Shown: in pieces, positions 1 to 8,172 of the stretch
How the letters are laid out: each line of letters begins with the position of its first letter
Numbering within the stretch: position 1 is the stretch's first letter
Assembly: GCF_004777465.1 (NCBI RefSeq)
Contig: NZ_CP038462.1
Coordinates: 372,001 to 436,000 of the forward strand
From: Nocardioides daphniae
Lineage (GTDB): Bacteria; Actinomycetota; Actinomycetes; Propionibacteriales; Nocardioidaceae
Direction of reading: 5' to 3'
DNA length: 64,000 nucleotides
Translations under genes and position numbers: made by a program
Notes under the pieces: generated by a model
Database searches by the model: none
What the model saw: only the letters and a program-made list of their open reading frames with translations
What the model was told of the DNA's origin: nothing

Positions 1-486
1 CTCGAGCAGCACCATGAACTCGACGAAGTACGCCTGCCACATCGTCGAGCCGAAGAAGCGGCTGCGGCGGCCGTTGGCCGACGGACGGTTGCGCAGGCGG
101 TAGATGATCAGCGGGACGATCGCCAGCGTGCCGAGGAGGCCGAGGAACTCGGCGATCCAGGTGTAGAGCGGCCAGTGGCCGAAGATCGGGAGCGCGAAGT
201 GCGAGTCGAAGAGCTGCCCGTACGCACCCATGACCGCGGTGGCCAGCACGATGAACGCGGCGAACGCGAACCAGTGCAGGATGCCCACCCACGTCCACTG
301 GAGCATGCGCGTGTGGAGCACCGTCTCCTTGAGCATGGTGAGCAGGCGACCCGTGGGGTTGCCGCTGCGGTTGTAGGCCGGCTGACCGATCTTGATGACG
401 CTCAGCATGTGCCGGACGGCCATCACGGTCATGGCGACACCCACGACCGTGAAGGCCAGTGAGATGACGATCGCTGCGATCTGCAT
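1..486 (-). CDS. Fe-S oxidoreductase, N-terminal membrane part (partial)
   Basis: The gene runs off the left edge of the window, so only the first 162 codons are seen. The ATG (complement of 484-486) follows GAGGAGCTC, an acceptable ribosome site. The protein opens with a membrane segment (about residues 3-25), a cytoplasmic stretch containing QPAYNRSGNPTGR, and further hydrophobic segments near residues 65-90 and 105-125. This is the layout of the membrane domain of actinobacterial heterodisulfide-reductase-like (Fe-S)-binding proteins, whose cysteine clusters would lie beyond the edge. The family call is from recognition of the N-terminus only. The role would be electron transfer at the membrane with an unknown partner. 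Confidence 0.6.
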   Translation of the reverse strand, partial: MQIAAIVISLAFTVVGVAMTVMAVRHMLSVIKIGQPAYNRSGNPTGRLLTMLKETVLHTRMLQWTWVGILHWFAFAAFIVLATAVMGAYGQLFDSHFALPIFGHWPLYTWIAEFLGLLGTLAIVPLIIYRLRNRPSANGRRSRFFGSTMWQAYFVEFMVLLE

Positions 487-613
487 GGTGGGGGAGCTCC
501 TCGTTCGGGCGTGACACGCACCACGAACTCTATGTCGGGGGTCCGACAGTCAGTTCGGTGGCGCGTGGGATGGATACTACCCAGCGGTAACCTTTCTGCG
601 TCATCATGTGGCG

Positions 614-967
614 ATGACCACGCCACCGGTTCGCCCACGCGCCCTCACCCACCAGGCCGTCGCCCTCGCCGTGAGCCTCCTGGACCAGGTCGGCGTCTCC
701 GGCCGGCTGCCCGGCTCCGCAGTCAAGGTCGGGACGCCGATGGAGGTGGTCGGCGACACCAGCACGACGTACCTCTACCCGTTCGGCACCTCCGGTGAGG
801 AGGGCGCCGCCCCCTACCTCCTCGTGCACAACCTGCCGCTCACGTGCGGCGTCGTACGCGTGCCCGAGGGCGAGACCGGTGCCGGTGCCTGGCGCATCGA
901 GCTCGACAAGCCGGTCGCCGACTACGTCGCCTCGGGCGGCCTGCGCGAGTTCACGGTCACGGACTGA
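614..967 (+). CDS. Hypothetical protein
   Basis: A protein of 117 residues (119 if the in-frame GTG at 608 is used) that I do not recognise. It has no signal peptide and no clear membrane segment. The middle contains many aromatic and Gly residues (TYLYPFGTSGEEGAAPYLL), suggesting a small soluble beta-rich fold. No strong ribosome site precedes either start; a TAACCT hexamer at 588-593 could be a -10 element for a nearly leaderless message. Its 3' end overlaps the convergent IclR gene by 11 bases. It is divergent from the Fe-S oxidoreductase gene. Third-position GC is high, as in real genes around it. Confidence 0.6.
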   Translation: MTTPPVRPRALTHQAVALAVSLLDQVGVSGRLPGSAVKVGTPMEVVGDTSTTYLYPFGTSGEEGAAPYLLVHNLPLTCGVVRVPEGETGAGAWRIELDKPVADYVASGGLREFTVTD

Positions 968-1718
968 CGCCCCGCAGCCGCCGCGACAGCAGCTCCGCCG
1001 TGCGTACGACGGCAGCCGCGATCCGCGCCTGCTCGCCTGCCGCGACCTCGTCGGGGTAGGTGACCGCCAGCCCGGCCACCGGCAGGTGGTTGTGGTCGAG
1101 CACCGGCGCGGCCACCGACGCCAGGCCGGGGGTGACCTCGCCCGACTCGGTCGCCCACCCGCGCTGCCGCGTCTCCTGCAGCAGCGGGCGCAGCGCGCTC
1201 AACGACTGCGGCCCCACGCCGGTCCGGTCGACGAAGGCGTCGCGGTCGGGGTAGAGCGCCCGCACCTGGGCGGCGGGCAGTGCCGAGAGGATCGCCCGTC
1301 CGCTCGCGGTGAGGTGGGCGGGCAGGCGTACGCCGACGTCGGTGACCAGCGGCGGCCTACCCGGCGCGCGCTCCTCGATGACGTAGAGGACGTCGCGCCC
1401 GTGCGGCACGGCCAGGTGGGCGCCGTGGCCGACCGCGTCGACCAGCGCCGCGAGCGGGCGGCGGGCCAGCCGCTGCAGCGGCTCCTGCCGGGTGAAGCCC
1501 GAGCCCACCTCGAAGGCCGCGACGCCGAGCCCGTAGCGGTGGTCGTCTGCCAGGTGGACGACGAATCCTTCCTCGATCATCGCCGTGAGCAGGTGGTAGG
1601 CGGTCGAGCGCGGCAGGTCGACCGCGCGCATGATCCGCTCCAGCGGCACCGGGTCGGCCTGCGTGGCGAGGAAGCGCAGGACGCGGAGCGTACGCGTGGC
1701 GGCGGGGACCTGGCTCAT
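957..1718 (-). CDS. IclR-family transcriptional regulator (candidate hut regulator)
   Basis: 253 residues, the usual IclR length. Residues 8-65 form the N-terminal winged helix (RIMRAVDLPRSTAYHLLTAM is the recognition-helix region) and residues about 80-250 the effector-binding GAF-like domain, with the typical HLTASGRAILSALP and ending near LLSRRLRG. The gene is divergent from hutH. The shared 77-bp gap holds a perfect palindrome that recurs upstream of hutU and of the M20-hutF-hutI operon. The palindrome starts 7 bases from this ATG, where a ribosome site should be, so the message may be leaderless and the gene autoregulated. I infer it controls histidine degradation; whether it activates or represses, and the effector (urocanate is likely), cannot be seen. 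Confidence 0.85.
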   Translation of the reverse strand: MSQVPAATRTLRVLRFLATQADPVPLERIMRAVDLPRSTAYHLLTAMIEEGFVVHLADDHRYGLGVAAFEVGSGFTRQEPLQRLARRPLAALVDAVGHGAHLAVPHGRDVLYVIEERAPGRPPLVTDVGVRLPAHLTASGRAILSALPAAQVRALYPDRDAFVDRTGVGPQSLSALRPLLQETRQRGWATESGEVTPGLASVAAPVLDHNHLPVAGLAVTYPDEVAAGEQARIAAAVVRTAELLSRRLRGVSP

Positions 1719-1725
1719 GCGCCGA

Positions 1726-1741
1726 GTCTCGGATCCGAGAC
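1726..1741. promoter_or_regulatory. Palindromic operator, copy 1 (hut regulon)
   Basis: GTCTCGGATCCGAGAC is a perfect 16-bp inverted repeat between the IclR gene (ATG 7 bases away) and hutH (ATG 54 bases away). The inner 14 bp recur exactly at 8111-8124 and 24580-24593, each time upstream of histidine-degradation genes. The right flank is also partly kept (GCCCGGCG here, GCACGGCG at copy 2). Binding by the neighbouring IclR protein is inferred. Confidence 0.8.
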
Positions 1742-1795
1742 GCCCGGCGTCAACGGTGACCCGCCGCGCCCGGGCGCCCGACGCACGATGGAGCC

Positions 1796-3355
1796 ATGCA
1801 GACCACCACCCCCCACGTCCGGGTCGGCACCGGCCCTGTCTCCTTCACCGAGCTCGTCGCCGTCGCCCGCCACGGCGCCGGCGTGACCCTGGCCGACGAC
1901 GCCGTCGCCGCGATCGAGCGGGCCCGCGGCGTCATCGACACGCTCGCCGAGGCCGAGACCCCCTCCTACGGCGTCAGCACCGGCTTTGGGGCGCTGGCCA
2001 CCCGGCACATCCCCGTGGAGCTGCGCGCCCAGCTGCAGCGCTCGCTGGTCCGCTCGCACGCCGCCGGCTCCGGGCCCGAGGTGGAGCGCGAGGTGGTCCG
2101 CGCGCTGATGCTGCTGCGGCTGTCGACGCTCGCGACGGGGCACACCGGCGTACGCATGCCCACCGCGCAGCTGATGGCCGACCTGCTCACCCACGGCATC
2201 ACCCCGGTCGTGCGCGAGTACGGCTCGCTCGGCTGCTCCGGCGACCTGGCGCCGCTCTCGCACTGCGCGCTCGCGCTGATCGGCGAGGGCGAGGTGCGTG
2301 ACGCCGCCGGCGAGCTGATGCCCGCGGCGCAGGCGCTGGCCGCCGCCGGGCTGGAGCCCGTCGAGCTCGCCGCCAAGGAGGGACTGGCGCTGATCAACGG
2401 CACCGACGGGATGCTCGGCATGCTGGTGATGGCGATCAGCGACCTCGACCTGCTGCTGCGCACCGCCGACGTCGCTGCGGCGATGAGCGTCGAGGGGCTG
2501 CTCGGCACCGACCGGGTCTTCGCGCCCGACCTCCAGGCCGTTCGCCCGCACCCCGGCCAGGCGGCCTCCGCCGCCCACCTCCTCGCGCTGCTGGAGGGCT
2601 CCGAGGTTGTCGCGTCGCACCGTACGCCGGACTGCACGCGCGTCCAGGACGCGTACTCGCTGCGCTGCTCGCCGCAGGTGCACGGCGCCGCCCGCGACAC
2701 CGTCGACCACGCCCGGCTGGTCGCCGAGCGCGAGCTGGCCTCGGCCGTCGACAACCCGGTCGTGCTCGGCGACCGGGTCGAGTCCAACGGCAACTTCCAC
2801 GGGGCACCGGTGGCCTACGTGCTCGACTTCCTGGCGATCGTCGCCGCCGACGTCGCCTCGATCTCCGAGCGGCGCACCGACCGCTTCCTCGACCCGGCGC
2901 GCAACCACGGGCTGCCGCCCTTCCTGGCGCACGACCCCGGCGTCGACTCCGGCCACATGATCGCCCAGTACACCCAGGCCGCGATCGTCTCGGAGCTCAA
3001 GCGGCTCGCGGTGCCGGCGTCGGTGGACTCGATCCCCTCCAGCGCCATGCAGGAGGACCACGTGTCGATGGGCTGGTCGGCCGCCCGCAAGCTGCGTCGC
3101 AGCGTCGACGGCCTGACCCGCGTGGTGGCGATCGAGGTGCTGACCGCTGCCCGCGGCCTGCAGCTGCGGGCACCCCTGCGGCCGGCGCCGGCGACCGGCC
3201 GGGTCGTCGAGCTGCTGCGTGAGGCGGGCGTCTCGGAGCCGGGTCAGGACCGCTGGCTGTCGCCCGAGATCGAGGCCGCGGTCGACCTCGTACGCTCGGG
3301 TGCGGTGCTCCGCGCAGCCGGCACCGGGGGCACCGGTGGCGCCCCGCTCGGCTGA
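1796..3355 (+). CDS. hutH: Histidine ammonia-lyase
   Basis: 519 residues. Catalyses the first step of histidine degradation, L-histidine to trans-urocanate plus ammonia, in the cytoplasm. The prosthetic-group region reads GSLGCSGDLAPLSH (around residue 145), so the MIO group would form from Cys-Ser-Gly rather than the more common Ala-Ser-Gly. Other family signatures are YGVSTGFGALA, ALINGTDGML and the C-terminal QEDHVSMGWSAA. The length is normal for the family. The start is the ATG 54 bases after the palindromic operator. hutU and hutF/hutI are elsewhere in the window but share the operator. The last 112 bases overlap the convergent HxlR gene, and both reading frames look genuine there. Confidence 0.95.
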   Translation: MQTTTPHVRVGTGPVSFTELVAVARHGAGVTLADDAVAAIERARGVIDTLAEAETPSYGVSTGFGALATRHIPVELRAQLQRSLVRSHAAGSGPEVEREVVRALMLLRLSTLATGHTGVRMPTAQLMADLLTHGITPVVREYGSLGCSGDLAPLSHCALALIGEGEVRDAAGELMPAAQALAAAGLEPVELAAKEGLALINGTDGMLGMLVMAISDLDLLLRTADVAAAMSVEGLLGTDRVFAPDLQAVRPHPGQAASAAHLLALLEGSEVVASHRTPDCTRVQDAYSLRCSPQVHGAARDTVDHARLVAERELASAVDNPVVLGDRVESNGNFHGAPVAYVLDFLAIVAADVASISERRTDRFLDPARNHGLPPFLAHDPGVDSGHMIAQYTQAAIVSELKRLAVPASVDSIPSSAMQEDHVSMGWSAARKLRRSVDGLTRVVAIEVLTAARGLQLRAPLRPAPATGRVVELLREAGVSEPGQDRWLSPEIEAAVDLVRSGAVLRAAGTGGTGGAPLG

Positions 3356-4002
3356 GCCGGGGCGAGCACCGACTGGCCGAACCACTCCGGCACGCGGCGG
3401 GCGACCGCCGGGAGGGCGTCGACCTGGACGCGTCCGCTGCGCAGCGCCTGCGACCAGCCGAGGTCGCCGCGCCAGACGTGGGTGAGGTCGCGCAGCGAGA
3501 CCCGCACCGTGGCGGTCACCTCGTGGCCGGGGTCGACGTCGCACGACTCCGCCCCGCCGTTCTTCACCACCAGCCACCAGTGGCGACGGCGCGGGGGCAG
3601 GTCGATGAACTCGAGCAGCACGCAGGTGGTGCCCGGCGGCCAGAGGTGGGTGGGCACCGTGCGCTGCACGTCCCACATCAGCAGGTGCGGGTCGAGGTCG
3701 CCGTCGCCGACGTCCTTGATCCACCGCTGCCCCCACATGCCCAGGTGCATGACGGCGGCGTGCAGGTCGCGGCCGCACTCGGTCAGCTCGTAGCCGAGCT
3801 CGGTGCGCGCCACGATGCCGACGCGCTCGAGGGAGCGCAGCCGGGTCGCCAGGAGAGACGGTGACATCCGGGGCACTCCCCGGCGCAGTTCGTTGAAGTG
3901 GGTGCTGCCCAGGAGCAGCTCACGGATCACGAGGACGGTCCACCGCTCGTCAAGGAGCTCCATGGCCTTGGCGACGGGACAGAACTGGCTGTACGTGGCC
4001 AT
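3244..4002 (-). CDS. HxlR-family transcriptional regulator with C-terminal sterol-carrier-like domain
   Basis: 252 residues. Residues 8-100 are the HxlR winged helix: CPVAKAMELLDERWTVLVIR at the N-terminus is diagnostic, followed by HFNELRRGVPRMSPSLLATR. Residues about 110-225 resemble the SCP2-like extension found in many actinobacterial HxlR proteins (VLLEFIDLPPRRRHWWLVV). The tail is Pro/Ala/Ser-rich and extends 112 bases into the 3' end of hutH on the opposite strand, so its last 37 residues are constrained by hutH coding. It is convergent to hutH and has no obvious target nearby. No ligand can be inferred. Confidence 0.85.
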   Translation of the reverse strand: MATYSQFCPVAKAMELLDERWTVLVIRELLLGSTHFNELRRGVPRMSPSLLATRLRSLERVGIVARTELGYELTECGRDLHAAVMHLGMWGQRWIKDVGDGDLDPHLLMWDVQRTVPTHLWPPGTTCVLLEFIDLPPRRRHWWLVVKNGGAESCDVDPGHEVTATVRVSLRDLTHVWRGDLGWSQALRSGRVQVDALPAVARRVPEWFGQSVLAPAQPSGAPPVPPVPAARSTAPERTRSTAASISGDSQRS

Positions 4003-4064
4003 CCCTCATCCTGACCCCGGCGCGACGGGTCGCGCCAGAGCCAGGATGGGGGAGGCGGGCGTCC

Positions 4065-4535
4065 TCAGGCGCGGTGGGTGCCGTGCGAGCCGGTGCCGTC
4101 CGACGTGTCGTCGTGCGGCGTACGGTCACCGGTCTCCTCGGCGACCGCCTGCTCCTGCGCCACGTCGGGGTCGGCCACGCGGTGGGTGCCGGCGGTGCCG
4201 TCGGGGTCGAGCTGGTCGGCCTCACGGAGCCGGTCCTCGTGGCGGGCGGCCTGCTGGAGGTAGTCGGTCTCGGCGTGCTTGGCCCGCTCCTCGGCGTGCT
4301 CCGCCTCGCGGCGCAGCTTCTCCGCCTTGAGCTGCTCCTCCTTGGCCCGCAGCTCGGCGTCGGGCAGGACCTGCGCCTGGCGCTCGGCGTGCTGACGCAG
4401 CTCGGCAGCCCGCTCCCTCCGCTCGGCGTCGGCCTTCTGCTGCTTCTTCCTGTTCGCGAGCCAGGCGATGACCGCGACGAGCGCGAGCACCACCACGACG
4501 GCGACGACGATCCACACGATCTCTGCAGTGTCCAT
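4065..4535 (-). CDS. Single-pass membrane protein with charged coiled-coil tail
   Basis: 156 residues from the ATG at 4535. Residues 5-27 are one strong membrane helix (VWIVVAVVVVLALVAVIAWL) followed by the basic NRKKQQK, so the tail should be cytoplasmic. Residues about 30-105 are rich in Glu, Lys, Arg, Ala and Gln with a heptad-like pattern, a likely coiled coil. The last 50 residues are acidic and disordered. I do not recognise a named family. An in-frame start 38 codons upstream exists but the extra residues are Arg-rich junk without the membrane helix at the N-terminus. Convergent with nothing; lies upstream of the scarred methyltransferase locus. Confidence 0.65.
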   Translation of the reverse strand: MDTAEIVWIVVAVVVVLALVAVIAWLANRKKQQKADAERRERAAELRQHAERQAQVLPDAELRAKEEQLKAEKLRREAEHAEERAKHAETDYLQQAARHEDRLREADQLDPDGTAGTHRVADPDVAQEQAVAEETGDRTPHDDTSDGTGSHGTHRA

Positions 4536-4660
4536 TCCTTCGCCGTACCCCGCCCGGGAGCGCCCTAACCAACGGCGGTACAGATCGTGAACTGGAGGCC
4601 GCGCCCGTCGCGGAGCAGCGTGGGTGGTCCGAACCACTGGACCACGCATGGGGGACCACC

Positions 4661-4865
4661 ATGGACACCACCACCTACACCCTCGACACCGCGCTCATGG
4701 AGCGGCACCGCGCGATGTGGGCGACCGGCGACGACCCGCGGGTGGCCGCGAGGTCGTCGCGCCGCTCGGCGAGGTGCTTGTCGACGCCGTGGACGTACGC
4801 TCCGGCGAACGCGTCCTGGACGTCGCGGCGGGCACCGGCAACGCGGCCGCCCGGGCCGCCCTCGG
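4661..4865 (+). pseudogene. SAM-dependent methyltransferase, 5' remnant (frameshifted and truncated)
   Basis: The ATG at 4661 opens a frame starting MDTTTYTLDTALMERHRAM. After codon 28 a one-base loss in the C run of GTGGCC(C)GCGAG shifts the frame; restoring it gives REVVAPLGEVLVDA and then GERVLDVAAGTGNAA, the SAM-binding motif I of class I methyltransferases. Coding homology stops at about 4862-4870, where the sequence passes directly into the 3' side of an opposite-strand gene. Only about 70 of an expected 250-280 residues remain. The frameshift could be a sequencing error, but the missing body cannot be, unless the assembly has collapsed here. The methyl acceptor is unknown. Confidence 0.6.
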
Positions 4866-5116
4866 GCCCGGTCGGCGACCGCGAGCTCCGCGGGCAGCGA
4901 GGCGAGCTCGCCGGCCGCGACGGCGGCAGCGTACGCGTCGTGGGCGGGCTCGCTCTCCCACAGCTGCACGGCCGCGACCTCCTCGGGCGTCCGCAGCCCG
5001 CCGTACGCCTCGGACTCGAGGCAGCCGGGCAGCGCACGGGTCGCTCGTGCCTCCGCGACCAGGCGCGGGTGCTCGGAGGTGGGCAGGTGGAAGCGCTGCA
5101 GGATCCGCAGGTGCAC
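4866..5116 (-). pseudogene. Antibiotic-biosynthesis-monooxygenase-like (ABM) remnant
   Basis: On the minus strand from a GTG at 5116 the frame reads VHLRILQRFHLPTSEHPRLV, then GCLESEAYGGLRTPEEVAAV and LWESEPAHDAYAAA, the pattern of a small ABM / dimeric alpha-beta barrel protein of about 95-100 residues. After about residue 83 (ELAVADR) the frame runs without a stop into the antisense of the methyltransferase remnant, so the natural 3' end is missing. A convergent methyltransferase/ABM gene pair has probably lost the region between their 5' halves. If the original protein ended close to this point, only the stop codon is lost. Confidence 0.5.
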
Positions 5117-5234
5117 GGGTGGTCCTTCGACGTCGGGAGGCGTGGGCTCCCAGCCTGATCGGGAAGCGCGTCCTGCCAACGGCGGCGTTCTGCCTGCCGG
5201 AACGACCCAGCCCAGTCGACTCAGCCCGGAGGGT

Positions 5235-5857
5235 TCAGCCCAGCGCGCCGAAGATCCTCCGCGCCAGCGGCGCCGGCACCAGCTTCATCGCGCGGTCGAG
5301 CAGCGGGGGGAGGCCGCGTACGGCGGCGATCGGGTCGCCGAGCGGCTGCCCCGGCACCGAGCCCAGGGTCATCATCCCGATCGTCGAGGCGGTCAGCGAC
5401 GCGGTCAGCGCCTCCACGTCGATGGCGCCGCTGAGCTTGCGCAGCGTGAGGATGCGGTCGATGGCCGTCGAGACGGCCTCGTTCCACCGGGCCATGTTGT
5501 CGTGCAGCATCCGGGCCATCGCCTCGTCGGTGTGGGCGGCGGCGATGATCGCGCTCAGCATCGCGGCCGAGCCGTCGGTGCGGGCCTTCTCCGCCATCGT
5601 CGCCCCCACCCGGTAGAGCTCCTCGAAGCTGCGCACCGAGGTCAGGTCGGCGGTGTAGTCGCCGATCATCGTCAGCGTGGCCCGCTCGTAGGCCTGGTGG
5701 AGCAGGCCGTCGACGCCGCCGAAGTGGTAGTGCACCAGGGCCGCGTTGACCCCCGCCTCCCGGCGATGCCGCGGGCGGTCAGCCCCTTGGTGCCGGTGGT
5801 CGACGTCAGTCGCACCGCCGCGTCCATCAGGGCGGTCCTGGTCTCGTCGCTGCTCAT
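5235..5857 (-). CDS. TetR-family transcriptional regulator (frameshifted)
   Basis: Restored length about 207 residues. The N-terminal frame (from ATG 5857) reads [29 protein letters not shown]; after a one-base loss near 5757-5762, in the G run GCCGGG(G)AGGCGGGGG, it continues AGVNAALVHYHFGGVDGLLH, the TetR helix-turn-helix (residues about 10-55). The C-terminal ligand domain (LTMIGDYTADL to RRIFGALG) is intact. The ATG overlaps the stop of the upstream membrane-protein gene (ATGA), so it is the last gene of the 8046-to-5235 operon. The AT-rich inverted repeat at 8055-8073, upstream of the operon, is its likely operator. I read the frameshift as a homopolymer sequencing error. Confidence 0.8.
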
Positions 5858-7134
5858 CGGGGTCCTTGTCGTACGTCGGGTCGTGCGGGGGACAGGTCGC
5901 GCGGTCCGAGGCCGGCGGCGTCCGCCACGAGTTGTAGCACCTGCGCCACACCGGGCAGACGCATCCACCATCCCACCCAGGCCCACACGAGGGTGGTCTG
6001 CTCGAGCGCGCGGGCGAAGGCGGTGAGCCCGGAGTCGGTGCCGTGGCCGTCCTCCCAGGTCATCCGTCGCAGCGGTCGGGGCGAGCTCTCGGCAGCCCTG
6101 CGCTCCAGCCCGGTGGGGTGCAGCGCGTCGAGGGTGGCGCCGGTCGCGGCGCAGAGCTCGCAGGTCTCGCTGACCCACAGCGTCGTCGGGGCCGGCACGT
6201 AGGGTCGCCACCGCGGCAGCCAGTTGCGCACCCGGGCGCGGTAGGCGGCGTACGCGGGCCAGCGCGCGCTGAGCGTGCGGTGCTCGTGGCGCTCGGCGAG
6301 CACCGCCGAGAAGCTGACGGCGAAGACGACCGCGACCCACAGCAGCGCCGACCCGGAGGACAGGGCCAGCAGGGCCAGCAGCCCGGTCATGCCGAGCTGC
6401 ATCGGGTTGGCGACGTACGCGTAGGGGCCGGTGGTCACCAGGCGTGCCGGTGGGTCCCAGGGGAACGGCGTCCCGCCGGCCCTGCCCAGCTCGACGACCG
6501 CCGAGAGCGCCGGGACGGCGAGGAGCACCGCTGCGGTGAGGAGCATCGAGCGCACCGGCAACGAGTGGTCGACCACGTCGCGCCACCCCAGGCCGTCAGC
6601 CTCCAGGGCGAGGTGGGGGAGGAGCCACAGGAAGGTGGCGCCGAAGAGGGCGGCCTGGAGCCCGACGCGCGCCCACAGGCAGCGACGCGCCACGGTCAGG
6701 CGGCCGATCACCAGCGCCGGGACGGCCGTGACCGCCAGCAGCAGCGCCTCGCCGACCAGCCAGGAGTCGCCCAGCTCGAGGCCGTGGATCATGCTCACCG
6801 CCATCAGGTCGACCCAGGCGAAGCCGACCAACCAGGCCCACCACGGACCGCCGGCGACCACCGGCAGCGCGCCCCACGCCAGGGCCCAGCCCAGGGAGAC
6901 CTCCATCGGCATCCCGCCCAGCGCGGTCGGGGTGGGGCCGAACTCCCACCACTGCTGGTGCTGCTCGACCAGGAGCAGGCTGACCCAGGCGGTCAGGCTC
7001 GCCAGGAAGGCGGCCGGGGCGCGGGTCGCGAGCTCCGCCCGCCGGGAGACGGCCATGACGAGGACCAGCACCAGCGGCACGAGCAGGACGGCGTTGCTGA
7101 ACCAGGCCACCAGCGTCCAGCCGAGGATCTCCAC
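5854..7134 (-). CDS. Polytopic membrane protein: isoprenylcysteine-methyltransferase-like domain fused to a DCC-like thioredoxin domain
   Basis: 426 residues. Residues 1-165 hold several membrane helices of unknown type. Residues about 170-325 look like the ICMT/phospholipid methyltransferase superfamily: [18 protein letters not shown], a Glu-His pair in [10 protein letters not shown], and [18 protein letters not shown]. Residues about 330-425 resemble the DUF393 (DCC) thiol-disulfide family: WVSETCELC in place of the usual DGxCxxC, then [20 protein letters not shown] and [21 protein letters not shown]. It is the middle gene of three, 3 bases after the preceding gene and overlapping tetR by ATGA. 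A role in modifying a lipid or thiol compound under TetR control is inference. Confidence 0.6.
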   Translation of the reverse strand: MEILGWTLVAWFSNAVLLVPLVLVLVMAVSRRAELATRAPAAFLASLTAWVSLLLVEQHQQWWEFGPTPTALGGMPMEVSLGWALAWGALPVVAGGPWWAWLVGFAWVDLMAVSMIHGLELGDSWLVGEALLLAVTAVPALVIGRLTVARRCLWARVGLQAALFGATFLWLLPHLALEADGLGWRDVVDHSLPVRSMLLTAAVLLAVPALSAVVELGRAGGTPFPWDPPARLVTTGPYAYVANPMQLGMTGLLALLALSSGSALLWVAVVFAVSFSAVLAERHEHRTLSARWPAYAAYRARVRNWLPRWRPYVPAPTTLWVSETCELCAATGATLDALHPTGLERRAAESSPRPLRRMTWEDGHGTDSGLTAFARALEQTTLVWAWVGWWMRLPGVAQVLQLVADAAGLGPRDLSPARPDVRQGPR

Positions 7135-7137
7135 GGG

Positions 7138-8046
7138 TCAGTCCAGCCCGGCCAGGAACGCATCGGCCCCGGCGGTCATGAAGAGGTCGCTGACCGGACC
7201 GAACCAGAAGGCCGGGTCGAGGTCGCGCTCGAAGGTGATCGCCACCTCGGCGCGGCACCCCGCGTCGGTCTGCTCCCAGCTCAGGCGCCCCTCCTGCAGC
7301 GTCACCCAGCGGGTGGTGCGGGCGTCGTCGGCGGTGACGTCGAAGAGGATCGTGTCGTCGGCGCGGGCGCGGACCACGGTGCTGATGCCACCCATCGGCA
7401 TGGCGAGCTCCCACGTGTCGCCGACCGCCAGGCCGGTGCCCTCGGCCGACTGCGGGGTGGGGTACTGCGCCAGGCGCAGCAGCCAGCCGCGGTCCTCCTG
7501 GTCGAAGGCGGGGCCGCGCTCGAGCCCCTCGGCGAACTGGGCGCAGTCGTCGGCGACGACGCGCTCGGCGCTCACCTCCTGCACCGGGTTGATGCGGGTG
7601 CCGGGCAGCGCCCCCTCCAGCGCGGCCAGCAGCACCACCCCACCCAGGGCCATCCGGTGGCCGATGCTGCGCGCCGCCTTGACCAGCGCCCAGATCCCGA
7701 AGGCCAGTCCGTAGACCAACGGGCTGACGATCAGCACGCAGAGCGCGCCCTCGTGGAGGAAGGCGGAGACCAGGAGCAAGGTCACCGTGATCACCTGGAA
7801 GAGCTGCGCGCCGCTGTCGTCCGACGGCATCACGCCGACCACCACGGCCAGCAGCACCGGGACGCCGACGAAGAAGAGGGCGGTGTCGAGGCGGCCGATG
7901 GCGCCGGCCAGGAGGGTCGCGGCCACGGCCACGGGGATGGCCGCGGTCAGCATCAGGGTGAGCCGGGCCCGGAACGGGCTGCTCCCGGCGGGCGGCTCCT
8001 CGTGGTCGGGAGCAGGGTACGGGTCGGTGTCGAGGTCGCGTGTCAT
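7138..8046 (-). CDS. Membrane protein with C-terminal SRPBCC-like domain
   Basis: 302 residues. A Pro/Asp-rich N-terminal tail of about 25 residues is followed by four or five membrane helices (about residues 30-155). Residues about 165-300 form a soluble domain resembling SRPBCC/polyketide-cyclase-type proteins ([50 protein letters not shown]). First gene of the TetR operon; the inverted repeat 8055-8073 begins 9 bases upstream of the ATG, leaving little leader, so transcription starts close to or inside the repeat. The function is unknown; a hydrophobic ligand or lipid would fit the fold. An alternative is that only the membrane part is functional. Confidence 0.6.
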   Translation of the reverse strand: MTRDLDTDPYPAPDHEEPPAGSSPFRARLTLMLTAAIPVAVAATLLAGAIGRLDTALFFVGVPVLLAVVVGVMPSDDSGAQLFQVITVTLLLVSAFLHEGALCVLIVSPLVYGLAFGIWALVKAARSIGHRMALGGVVLLAALEGALPGTRINPVQEVSAERVVADDCAQFAEGLERGPAFDQEDRGWLLRLAQYPTPQSAEGTGLAVGDTWELAMPMGGISTVVRARADDTILFDVTADDARTTRWVTLQEGRLSWEQTDAGCRAEVAITFERDLDPAFWFGPVSDLFMTAGADAFLAGLD

Positions 8047-8054
8047 GGGTTGAC

Positions 8055-8073
8055 CATATGTTTAAAACATATG
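8055..8073. promoter_or_regulatory. Inverted-repeat operator for the TetR membrane operon
   Basis: CATATGTTT-A-AAACATATG is a perfect 9+1+9 inverted repeat in a short AT-rich island in otherwise GC-rich DNA. It is 9 bases upstream of the first gene of the operon ending in tetR, and a partial third half-site (ATATGTT) extends to 8075. Size and place fit autoregulation by the operon's own TetR protein (inferred). It is also 37 bases from the hut operator that serves hutU in the other direction. Confidence 0.7.
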
Positions 8074-8109
8074 TTCAAACAAGTGGAACGCTCGGACTCG
8101 CCCCTACCC

Positions 8110-8125
8110 GTCTCGGATCCGAGAC
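8110..8125. promoter_or_regulatory. Palindromic operator, copy 2 (upstream of hutU)
   Basis: GTCTCGGATCCGAGAC, identical over all 16 bp to the copy between the IclR gene and hutH. It ends 47 bases before the hutU ATG, close to the 54-base spacing at hutH, so it probably marks the same position relative to the promoter. Confidence 0.8.
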
Positions 8126-8172
8126 GCACGGCGCTGGCGACTCACTTCCCCAGCCGCCGCCGGAGCGGTTGC

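Noticed and set aside
1715-3778. A 687-codon minus-strand frame over hutH
   Set aside because: Antisense of hutH with shadow-like composition; the HxlR gene in another frame explains the coding signal at its 5' side.
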